DNA of 64,000 nucleotides from Odiellus spinosus (Eukaryota > Arthropoda > Arachnida > Opiliones > Phalangiidae): positions 10,170,501-10,234,500 of the forward strand of contig OY987226.1 in assembly GCA_963920705.1 (NCBI GenBank), read 5' to 3'. This document shows, one piece after another, positions 40,786 through 52,227 of the stretch. Each line of letters begins with the position of its first letter. The stretch's first letter is position 1. A program made the position numbers and the translations under genes. Under the pieces are notes generated by a model that had not been told where the DNA came from, searched no databases, and worked only from the letters and a program-made list of their open reading frames with translations.

Positions 40786-41635
40786 GGTTTACTTCACCCA
40801 AAATTTAGTGTAATTTTAATTTCATGTTTGGGTAGGCTGATAATTTTTTAGGTAAAACCCACTGCCATATAATAACTTTTATATCTTTATGCATGCCCCC
40901 TAATACATTCGCGCCTTAGCAAATTAATGCGCGCGCCGGTGCCGCCAGGTTTTATGTAGTATTAGTAAGTATTAGTGTACGCGGGCTTGAAAAAGAGTGG
41001 TAGTCTGGTTACTCTGGTAGAGCAATAGGGCCTATTTTTTATAATTAGTAGGCAGTAGGCTGTAAAGTTATTTAAGGAATTGTTAAAATTAGATGAAAAC
41101 GCGTAAAATATTAACGGGGACATTTCCGAAAAATGTTTTAATTATAAATATCAGTTCAGCAAGTTTAAAAACTACTACGGCAAAGTAGGCTTAGCAGTTC
41201 GTTAAGCCTTTTCAATTGACGATTCCCGCCATTGTCCAAGCCCCAAGGACAAAGAGCATTCCAAATTCTACTGGTTTTTTAATGTTTTTAAATATGGCAC
41301 CGTTCTAATTGGAATAAGCTTCAAAGGAGGATTCAACGAGTGTTTTTTATCATCAATATTCAAGTAAGTTATGTTTTTTTAAGCCAAGTATAAAGTCCAT
41401 GCTTTAGATTTGGATAGATTTTGGTTTGGAAGCCGTGGTAAACAATTATTTAACGTCAATTACTGTAACTGATATTATCATTATTTTTAAAAAGTGTCCA
41501 AACTCATGTTGTTTTCAAAACCTGAAAGCATACGATAGTTTAAGAGGCTCGAATTAAGTGGAGCTAGACCAGGAGGATAATTCCTAATTAATAGATTTAC
41601 AAATGATTGAAATGGCTTAACGTAGGTTGTGTTCG
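40786..41635. other. Intergenic: nothing recognised
   Basis: Sequence between the tails of the two convergent genes, with a short GC-rich patch (GCGCGCGCCGGTGCCGCC near 40930). No gene is seen. Confidence 0.45.
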
Positions 41636-41840
41636 ATACATAGTTTTCAGTAAAGGGGCAAAAGAAAATTCCACCCCTCTTACCCAGCTTTGCTTTCATT
41701 GCCAGGTTGCCAGGAGCTTGTGAGTGCAGTTCAGAACAGATCAGTTACAAATCTGAACTGCTAGCCTTTCCCTCTGCACTCACAAGTGGTTGGCAACACG
41801 GGGGGAACGGCACTTACCCCCTTTAGTGAAAACTATGTAT
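41636..41840. mobile_element. MITE-like element with ATACATAGTTTTCA termini
   Basis: ATACATAGTTTTCAGTAAAG at the left is inverted at the right (CTTTAGTGAAAACTATGTAT). Inner arms GAGCTTGTGAGTGCAGTTCA and GCACTCACAAGTGGTTGGCA also pair. It is about 205 bp and noncoding. A degraded relative sits in larp1 intron 1 (6.0 kb). Confidence 0.75.
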
Positions 41841-41973
41841 TCTTAGTAGCAAACAATTCATTCCGTAGATCACTTTTACCAAAAGTGGGCCAGGAGCAAT
41901 TTACAGGAAATGTGGCCCATAAAAATTAGATGAGACCACTTTCATAAAATCTCTACACCGATCTCTTGATTAT

Positions 41974-42177
41974 TTAAAGGAGTCCTTCACTGCCTTGGCG
42001 GCTCCCTCATGTCTACTGCTTCCCCCCTCAGTTTTTAGCGACCCTCCCTTCTATACTACTTAATAGATATACACTACTGGGGCGCCAAAGACATGCAGTG
42101 GGCAATTTTTGGAAGACCGACTTTTGAAAAAACAGGGGGGGGGGGGGGGACGCCACGGCCGTGAAGGACTCCTTTAA
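41974..42177. mobile_element. TTAA-flanked MITE-like element, AGGAGTCCTTCAC termini
   Basis: TTAA at both ends and termini AGGAGTCCTTCAC.GCC with the inverse GGC.GTGAAGGACTCCT. A G run of about 16 lies near the right arm (42135-42149). It is 204 bp with no coding capacity and is distinct in sequence from family A, but shares the TTAA border. Confidence 0.75.
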
Positions 42178-44477
42178 CTGACATAATGCTAAATACTTAG
42201 TTACGTAATAGCTAGTAAATTCAAAGCTACAGGCTTGTACACCGATAACCTATAGCGATCAACCCCTTGTAAAAATTATTAAGATTTTGAGAGCTGGGCC
42301 ACATACCCTCTCCCTTATAATCAGGACCTATACATTTAGGGGTGGGTCAAGTCAGAGGAGAGGGCGAAATCACAGACCAGCTTAAAGGGAACAAAATCAC
42401 TTGTAATAGACATCACATATCCAACGAGTCTGACGCCTCAAATCAGAGGTATAAGATTTTCAATACGTCGTTTTAATAATATGATAAAACCAAAAACTAA
42501 TCCATATGCATTCGAAAAAAAATGGTGACAGCCTCACTGTAATGTATGACTGAGTTCAATCTTAAAATTATAGGGAAGCTTATAATTTTGGCCCCCAGGC
42601 GTAAAATTGCTTAATCCAGCAAACCATAAATAAATGGGTGACAACTTGGAGGCTTCTTTACCAGTATTTTATGTTATTTCATTAGTTGCCTCTACTTTTG
42701 ATACCCACTTTGGCCGCTGTAAAAAGTTTGGAAATTTAAACCCATTAACCTTTTTTTTATAAAAGTTACGCAAAGATTTCAATACCACACTCATTTATTT
42801 TCGTACTAATTCACTCAAATTTTAACAAAAGGCACATGGAAATAGGCAAGAGCGTTTATTTTAGTTTTTATACAAATTTATACCGGATAATCGAAATTGG
42901 TGAAATGATAATTGGACACGGTGAATTAGAAATCTATAATGAATAATTAGTTTAAATTAAATTTCACGCAAAATCTTTCGCAAAAGGTGCTAAACAAATC
43001 TAATCGTTTACAATCTCACGCTTTATTTACAATAATAATAATTATAAAGGGACCTAACGAGGAAGCAGGCTGTTAATTATAATTCATTTATAGGAAAACA
43101 TAATATCTACATTAAAAAATATTTAAAAATTATATCTGGGTTTATAGAATTTGTCATACAGCTATGTTTGGAGTATTCAAAATTACAGCTTTTCAAGAAT
43201 GGAATTATTTTACGTTTAATACCGTAAATAAACGTAATTGAAAACATTAAGATACAATATAAAATTAGTTTATATACAATGTTCCTAAAAAAAAATTATA
43301 CAAGTTTTTGCGGCCTAGTACCAATACGTTAATTTTCAAATTTCGTTCAATTATGGCTCATTCCATTATTTGTCTTTCTTTAAAAGGCACCTCAGTATTT
43401 TATCTCGAATCCTCCAATTACTGTTGATCAGATTGAAGTATAGAAAGAGTGGAGAATAAAAGTCACATGATGTGACGTCACACAAGCTAGTGTGTATTTT
43501 GAAGTTAAAGGCCCTATCTGCTCTGAAATTCGCCCCTTTAAAATCATCTCTTACGCACACAGCCTTGCTACGACAGCATGAAAAGAAGTTGATTTTAAAG
43601 GGACTTTAAAATCGCAGATAGTCTCTTTAAACGCCTAGTTCTACACGGCCTAACCTAGCAGCTGGTTTAAGTATTCAATCCCGATAGTCGAAAACTTTCG
43701 AATTAAAACAGACGTTAAATCTCCACTCGATTTAAGTTCATTCTGCTAATTTGATCAATGATATAAATTTAAAAACTAATATCAAATATTTTCAATTAAT
43801 TTTTCCAAAAACCTTAGGTTAATCTTAATAATTTATTTTATAAAAATTGGGACGAAAATGACAAATTTTTGAAATTTAAAATTATGAATTACCAGTATAT
43901 GAAATTTTTTCGGTTTTTTTGGGAAGGGGGTGGGGAGTTACAAAAATACATTTTTTCTTTACGGAAAACAGTTTTTTATAACTTGGCTTTTTTGGAAATA
44001 TACTTTGACATTATTAATCAACATATCTTAAAAAATACCAAAATATTATCAACACTGAGGTACGGCGTTATTTAACCGAACTTGCGACTTGTTTTTGGCC
44101 CTATCTAATTACTCGATTTTTAAAAGAAAGAAGTTTGTTAAGAAACTCTGGGTGAGATACCTAAAATTGACTATAATACGTTAGACATGGGGCCTTACTT
44201 CCATCGCTTAATTCTACTATAAATTCAGTTTTTATTTTCGTTATTTTATTTCATTATCAGCCGCCTTAATTAATTTGAAATATCACTTTTGCGCAAAACA
44301 TTTTTTTTTAAAATAGTTTAGAATTAAACTCCCATTATTATTATTTTTCATTTTTACGTTGTTTGCAGTTTTTGAAAATTGTTGACCAAATCCAATACTT
44401 TAGAGTTTCTGGATCTGCCAGAATTGTTACTCTATAAATAGTTCAAAACAATAAATTATTACTTCAAACACATCAAC
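42178..44477. other. Intergenic: AT-rich, no gene recognised
   Basis: Open frames here (for example 43366-43560 minus, 43869-44075 plus) lack coding character. Short TTTAAAGGGACT-type ends near 43600-43630 suggest further eroded elements. Confidence 0.45.
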
Positions 44478-44640
44478 TCAGTACTTAAAGCGAAAATGAA
44501 GTTCAAGTAATTTTATATTGATTCCTTATCCATAAAATAGGCCTAATTCGGTAGTAAAAAAATATTAAAACTGGTAGGATGAATTTATTTGCTATAAATA
44601 TTTATTAAGGACTCCGAAATTTACCCCTTTTTAAAATGAT
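44478..44640. repeat. Fragment of family A next to copy 3
   Basis: TTAAAGCGAAAATGAAGTTC, TTGATTCCTTATCCATAAAA and TAGGCCTAATTCGGTAG match the left arm of the full element that follows, diverged and truncated. Confidence 0.5.
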
Positions 44641-44646
44641 CTTCCT

Positions 44647-45054
44647 TTAAAGGGAGAATGCAACCTAATAACAAGTGATTTTTCATCGATTCCTTATCGT
44701 TTGAATAGACCTAATCCACCAATAAAAAGTTTACAAAACAAATCTTAAACTAGAAATAAATTATAAACATACCCGGAAAATAGGCTTAGCGGGATTCATG
44801 GAGATCTTGATTTCCTCGCGTATAAAGTCTAGCAACCAATTGAATGCAATTGTAAGTCTCGTGGAGATCTCGCGTGAACGACGGGCCTTCGCTCATTGGT
44901 CGCTAGACCTTACACGGAGGCAATTCAGGATCACCATGAATCCTGCTTAGCTAGTTTATTTCTTTTGTAAACTTTTTATTGGTGGATTAGGCCTAGTTAA
45001 ACGATAAGGAATCGATGAATAATCACTTGTTACTAGGTTGCATTCTCCCTTTAA
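44647..45054. mobile_element. TTAA-flanked inverted-repeat element, family A, copy 3 (best preserved)
   Basis: TTAA at 44647-44650 and 45051-45054. Inverted arms of about 130 nt pair AGGGAGAATGCAACCTAATA, ATCGATTCCTTATCGTTT, TAGACCTAATCCACCAATAA and CAGGATTCATG-type blocks. It ends only about 70 nt beyond the polyadenylation signal of the minus-strand gene. Confidence 0.85.
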
Positions 45055-45125
45055 GAACTCATCCTTGCTTGTCGACTTTAAAGGTGCTTTGAAAACGCAG
45101 CTAATCCCTTTGAAGGGAAAATGGG

Positions 45126-45131
45126 TTTATT
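45126..45131 (-). other. Polyadenylation signal of the CRACD-like gene
   Basis: AATAAA on the minus strand, about 62 nt after the proposed stop codon at 45193-45195, consistent with a short 3' UTR. Confidence 0.5.
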
Positions 45132-45192
45132 GTTAAAATACCATTTAGTACTTGATATAACAATAAGGCTAATTTTCTGAAGGTAGAAAATC

Positions 45193-45249
45193 TCAGTTTC
45201 CTCGATATTTCTCCCTCCCAGCCCCACTCGCCGCATTGATCTGCGACAG
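45193..45249 (-). CDS. CRACD-like gene, proposed last exon
   Basis: Acceptor GGACCCGCAG, then LSQINAASGAGREKYRGN and TGA, in frame with the phase-0 donor at 45493. Support comes from the frame match and an AATAAA 62 nt downstream. The polypyrimidine tract is weak, so another last exon is possible. Confidence 0.4.
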   Translation of the reverse strand: MSQINAASGAGREKYRGN

Positions 45250-48200
45250 CTGCGGGTCCACATACATAGCATTACAGAAAGATAGTCTTAGGGAGGGGTT
45301 CAATATTCTGTGAATTACTGATTTAAAATAAGAAAACCACTTGCCAAACTTCATTTTCTCTTAAAGTATAACATGCATTAGAGTAGTGTCACCTTACGTT
45401 ATCTTGAACACAAATAACCCTTAAGACGGTCAAAGTCAGTGATCGGACATTACTCTATTAATTTATCAAACCAAACGGAATTGTTTACTTACATCAAGGA
45501 CGACAGTGTTGGGGCAGTGTCTCATCTCCTTGCGTACTCTCTCCTCTCTATTTTGAAGGGCCAATTGTTTCCAACTTAGGGGATTGCCTTCGGACCCATT
45601 ATTGCTATTTTCCACCACGATAATATCGGGTTGACTGTTTTTAATCACCCTCGTAGCCGTGGTAATCGAACTCTTTCTAATTGGCGTCGTCGTTTCTTGC
45701 GGCTTAATGCTGACCGTCACTTGTGGCAGTGAATTATTAGACTTATTGGAGTTTTTGGAGTTTATCTCCCTGATTTCGCTTTGTTTTTTACTGTCCGATT
45801 TATCCACTATCTTGATGGTCTCAGTTGGGACGCTGGTTTTTCGTTCCCTTTGAGGAATTGGTGACTCGTTAACCACGACCGACTTAGCCCTAAATCGCGG
45901 TCGTTGCTGAGGCGAATTTGTCGCGATGACCTCGGGAGAGATATCTTTCGTCTTTTCAACATTTTCTTTGCTTAGAACTTTAACTTCTTTGGTAGTTTTA
46001 TCCAAGTTAACAGGTTTAGGTGTCTGCTTCCACGGCGGAATCTTTTCTTTCTCCTGCTTAATTTCGGGTTTAGCTGGCTGTTGGCTTAAACTTGCCCTGG
46101 GTGTTTGCGCTGGAGGCGTCGGTGCGGGTTCCGCCTTGATAACTTTGTTGTTAGTTTTTTCGTCCGCGACCACCGGCTGTTCGTCTTTGTTAATGGCTGG
46201 TTGTTGTTTATTCTTGTCCGGATTACGTTGCTTTATGGAGCGCCTCGCGAAGACTCTGAATAGTTCTGGCTCCGCGTCAGTCCCCATTCCTCCACCTACG
46301 TAACCCTGCGACTTGCGTCGACCTTCATCCGACATTTTTATTGAACCGCCACTACCAGCGCTGGAATGTTGCGAGGAGCGGTTGAGCTTCAACATCGACG
46401 ACTCGTCCGATTCATTTCCATTCATCGCGTTATCTTCCTTGTTACCAGGGTCTTCCTTGACCAGCACGTTGGACAACCCCATATTTTCTTTATTCTCCGC
46501 GTTGGAATCCTTACGTTGCGACTTAGTATCCAGTGACGTAGTAGAGGAAGCTTTCTCCAAAGGTTTCTCGTCTTTCTTCTTAACTTCTGTTTTGAGATCA
46601 ATTGGAGGTAAACTAACGGATGTCTGTCTCTGGAATTTAGGTTGCCCAATTTTGACTTCCCATTGAGGCGTAGGTGATCCCGTTTTTGGCGATACTGTAG
46701 TGGGTGTTACGATAGTCGGTGGAGGGGTAACGTTGCCAATAGCTGGTAATTCGTTCTTAACAGAATCTAATTCCTCCTTGGAAGAGCGTAGTTGAATCTT
46801 CATAAATTCGGGAACGCCCGGTTTTTCAACCATTGGAGGTTTATCCTTCGATATGGAACCGATTTGCGACTTAGGTCGAGCGAGTTTTGGTTTTTCCGGT
46901 AAGCTCGACTCTTTGGTCATCGAATCACTCTTCTCGTTCAAACTTTTGCCTCGACGTATTCTGAATTGAACCGGGTGTTTTGTTAAGTCCTCGTTACTGG
47001 CCGTCGTGGTCGTTTCCGTTTTGGTGAAGCTCAACTTCCGGTGGATTTCGACCGCGGGCGATTCCTCAGTTTTGGGTTTCGGTTCCTTATCGGGAACGAC
47101 ATTGTCAACTACAGGAGGCGATGACTGAGTTGGTTTGGGTGGCGGTGAGGATGCGTACGAACTTTCTTTAACTCTGGTGTTATACGGGACGATTTCAACC
47201 GATAACCTTTTCGAATTAGATTGGTTTTGACCGGAACTTGCGGGTTTACTGGCTTCCGGAGTGTTTTTGGGTCCCGGTTCGTCAGCGTTCACTTTCTGCG
47301 CCAGTATATCATTTTCCGTGATAGACCGCCGTTGTTTCATTATGTTTTCGAAGTCCAAAGACGAGAAGGCTGATGTTGCTTCGACGCTGTTTCGATTAGC
47401 GGCATTCTTTTCGTGGTGTTTGCGTAAAACTACTTTTGGTTTTTCCGAAGTTTCGGGTTGTTCGATAATCTCCTGTTCATCTTTAGTAGGTGTAGTTAAT
47501 TCTTTAACGGGCTCTGGGATCGGTTGCACCGGTGTACTTTCTTCCTCGATGACTGGTTCTGGTTCTTTAGTTTCACCATCCTCGATTAATGTATCGGTAC
47601 CTATAGTTTCGGGTAACTCCTCATCCTTACGAAGGTCGACTCGAGTTTCCTGTTCGTCTTCAAACAATTCATTCATAATTCTGTATTCTTCCGCCGACAA
47701 TTCTCCCTTGATTACGTCTTCGAGGATTTCTTTACCAATAAGTTCGGTGGAGGACGATAAGGGTGACATTATTCCTTTATCGCTAGTATCCGAGCTTAAT
47801 TTAAAATCACTTTCCAATTTCAACGTGCTGCAAGTTGAAAACGATTGGTTCTCGACAGTCACCAGTCCACTAGTCAGTCTATTCTTGCCTTCGTGCGATT
47901 CCTTATTTTTTCGGGGCGGTCTCTCAACCGTCACGTGCTGGTTCAAATCCGAACTACTTATCACTGACATTTTCGTGGTTGCATCGTCGCTGGTATTCGA
48001 AACCAAGATGGTACTCGTGAACTTCTCCTCGCCAGTGTTTGTCGTTGGCGACATTCCAATATCATTCACAGTAAAGTGACCCTTATTTTTAACTACCTTT
48101 TCTTCTCGCGTAACTGGAATGGTATGTTGCGCGGGCAATTCGATTTCCGTTTCCGCCACGCGTGACACCGGTTTGTAGAGCTTGTTTTCCATTGGCTCGG

Positions 48201-51200
48201 CAGAATTGACGGTTCGGTCAATTGGAATGAAAAATCGTTCGGCGCTGACAACGCTCAGATCTTCCTCTATAACCTCTTTAGTCGGTGTGCTTTTTGTTTT
48301 TTCGCTAAGCTTATTTTCGCAACTCGACGATTCTTTAGATTTTGCGCATTCTTTGACATCGATGACTTCCGGTCTGTCTTCTTCCGTTTTCTTTAGCATT
48401 TCCTCTTTCATTTCTTTCTGACGTTTGCTGAATTGCTTGATTTCGTGACGTAGTTTCAACTCGGCCGCTGTCGATTTACTCTTTGAGAGAATCTTGCTTT
48501 CTAAGCTAACTGGAGTGGCCCCTCGACTTGTCACTGGAGAAATGACTTCGTTGCCAGCCGGCGGCGGTGGTGTTTCAACAACGACGATTTCTATTGGTTT
48601 ATTTTCAGTTACTGGTATTTCTAAGCTCGGTATTGCTTTTGGTATTGGAGTAATCGCTTCCCGAGTATAGGGTAATGGAGAAGTTGCTAAAGGTGAAGCT
48701 GGAGTTGGTGTACGTGGAACGGGTGATGGCAGCGTTTCCCGAACTTCAGGGGTCGTAGGCTTTTCGGTGGGTATGAACAATGGTTCCGGCATAGTTGGTG
48801 ATGTTGGTTTAGTAGATAAGGTTGGTTTTGAGGGGGTTTGGGTTGCACCAGTGTCTCTCGGTTCAGGTGGTAAAACCAAAGACGGTTGCGACGCATCTGG
48901 TAGCTCGTCCTCAATATTAACCTCGTCATATATTGGTTCTTCAAGCTCATCGTAGATATTTTGTTCTGGGATATTTTCTTCAAATACAGGAAATGGTTCT
49001 ATGTTGATAATTTTTTCTTCAGCTACTGTTATAAGAAAATGAGGAGAAATTAGTCGAGATTTTAAGTTTCTTTCCAAAAATCGTGATAATTAAGAGGTTT
49101 ATAAGATTTTAATTTTATAGGATAGCAATTTTTTTCTACGATTAGGTAGATCCTAGAGGGCTTTTTCAATTTACAACTCAATGAGTCTTTCATGCGGCTT
49201 TCAAAGCATTACTGAGATTCAAAAACTATAAGATGACAGAACCATGTTGCGCTGTTTTAATAGATCAAATTTGTTATATTACCTCGTTGTTGTACTCCAA
49301 CTATTTCTGATTGGCCTATATATCGTAAAAAGTAGCTATCCATAACAACGCGTTACACGAACCCGGTGAAAAAAAAAGTGGTAAAAGTATTTACCAGGTT
49401 TAATTTCGACTTGTCTATCTTCCTCAGAATGTGTAGACGGTGTTTTAGGTCCCAAAAGATCCTCGGTGACCTCTGGAGTCACTGGTAGAGTCGCTACAGC
49501 GGCAGCTGCGATCTAAAAACACGAATAAAGTACAACCTTTACATTAAAACCTAAATCTCCCACCAAAATACATTTATTACTACACACGGTACCTGTTGTA
49601 ATTTTCTATGCCTGGGAAGACCGTGCGTTCTTTTTGGTCTAACGGAAATCTTATGGAGAGCCGCGTTATGGTTCAAAGGAACTGGTTGACTGACGTCGAG
49701 TTGCTCTCCTTCAAAATCGAGCGTCCTTCTGTCCGATAGTGAAACGCGCGACGATTGATTCGATGACATAATACCACCAGAATCCTAATTACGAGACGTA
49801 ATTTTCACATTAGAAGATAATTACGCAAATTTAAGTTCATCATATCTCGATTAATTTGAAAGAAATGATTTTAAAAACGAATTAAACGAGGAAGAAAATA
49901 AAAATGGTAGGTCCTTCTTGTTGAAAAACATTCGAAAGAATGATGAAAAAAAGCTTATACATGATTTGAAAAATATAAAAAACAACATTTCCACCCTTTA
50001 AATTCGTCAAGCGAAACCGAAAAAAAGGTCTACGACCAACTGCTGAATATTGTCTTTTATATTATTATGGATTCACTGGTGTACCACGGGCTACGTACCT
50101 CGTCGTTTTCCGAGCTCCCCATACTGATTAAACTACCGGCACTGTAGCTACTCCTGGAATGGCAGGGCTTGTCCTAAACAAATAGAGGAAATTATATTAA
50201 GTTTAATGTAGCTGTGTTAGTGAAAAATATTCGGGCAAGGTTTCACAGGTGGAGACTCGAGGTTCTTTTTTTACGATTGGGATTTTGCGTATTTGTTTTT
50301 GTTAATCCTTATCAATAACACGATAGAAAATTAATTTCCTATCTCTATCATATTCTTGTAGTTATAGACAAGCTTTATAGATAAGTATTTTTTTTTTTTT
50401 GTGATGGGTGCAGATTTCTATTCAGTCGAAATTTTATTTTGACTCAGTATTAGTATAAAGATATCAAACATTACAAGAATTTAAAGGAAGAGTATTGATT
50501 TGAAATTTGACACGCGTTTTAAATTTTTCCCTGGGTTTTTGATATTAAATTTAAAATTCTGGAATTTTTTTTCACAAATTTAGATTAATTATTTTAATTA
50601 GAAACTAATTTTTAAAACCTGTTTTAGGCTTAGCAATGGGTTTCTATTTTAATGAAGTGATTTACTGACCAATCAAAGGCTGGCCCGTGTTGTTAGAATA
50701 GAGAATGTTTGAGATAGTAAGTTTCGCGATAAAGTGGAGATTTTAGAGAACCAGTTGGCTTTATCGCTAATTTAGTAATTTAAAAAAGCCGTCGAAAAGC
50801 TTATAAATTAGAAATTTAATTCGGATTTGAAATTTACGCTAAGCCTAATTTAGATTTTATAATTTAAATTCAAAAACAATGGGATCAAAAAGTCAGGCAA
50901 ACACGCGGCAGAGAGCCACGTGATAACTTAATGTTATTTTCAAACATTGTAAGGATTTAAAGGAATTTCAAATAATGCATGAATTGAATTGGATTAAAAA
51001 TAATATATGGATTGGAAGAGATTTGAAACACGGCAGAGAATTTTTAGAGGTTTCAAATATTGCAAGGATTTAAAGGTACCGGTACTTCAAATAATGCAAG
51101 GATCTAAAGGTACCGGTACTTCAAATAATGCAAGGATCCAAAGGTACCGGTACTTCAAATAATGCAAGAATCTAAAGGGATGGCAAATACGCGTACTTAA

Positions 51201-52180
51201 AAAAAACATTGTTAGGGTCCTTGTAACGCGCAATCCAAGTGATAAGGATGCCACATTTCAATTCGTGTAAACCTTCATTCGAAACCTTGCTTAACTTTAT
51301 CGACTTGAGAAGTACTTACTTTAAGTCCTTGAGCCAGGACATCGGCGGTAGTGGGACTAGTGCAAGGACTGTGAGGCAAGCCGGCGTCGTCGTCATCCGA
51401 ATCTCTTCTGGCACGAACTCGGGTAAACAGTTCGTCCTGAAATAAGAGTAAATTGAAATGTTCCGCCATGATTGAGCTCTTTGTTAATTCTAGAACAAGG
51501 CGCGAGAGAAAGCTATAATATCTAACTCGCCCAACAGATATTTTTTTTTATGAATATTGTTTTGTTCGGCTAGTAGATCATAGTTTAGTTCCACGAGAAA
51601 CTCACGAACTAGTTTTGACTCGTTGTATACGCGCCTACATAAACCTAGATTATACGAACGGTTACGTGAGTCGAGCGTTTAATATTATTTTGACTAGAAT
51701 CTAGGAAGTTGTAGGAAGTTTAATATTACTGCGATGAAACACAATAGTCGGCTAAGCTTGGTTCTCTATTGTCACCGATATTCTTAGGGAAAAAGGGGGT
51801 ATTTTGTTGGTCATAAAGTGATGGTGATTAAATTTTAGTAAAGTGGTTGAATATCTTAGTGATATTATGAAGGGTGGTTACAACCACTTCCGTAAAATAT
51901 GTATACAGATTACGCGATTACGTAACTGGTTACTTTACTTAGGTAAGGCTAAATACGTACTTAGGTACGTAATTACTTTAGTACAGTCAAAGCTATATGC
52001 GTGTGCACCGATTACGAGAAGTAATCAGTAGCACAGCCCTTTGAAAATATAGTTTTGGAAGCTTTTATTTTTTATTCAAATGTAGATACAGAAAATATAT
52101 GGTAATGGCAAATTTTTGCGGAAAAAGGCAAAAACCAAAATGCTGTGAAACAATCTTAACAATTTTCCGCTGCTTAAACA

Positions 52181-52227
<47 letters not shown>

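Noticed and set aside
45659-48955. Plus-strand open frames of up to 272 codons opposite the CRACD-like main exon
   Set aside because: They are antisense shadows of a long low-stop exon. The minus frame has matching splice borders and family motifs.
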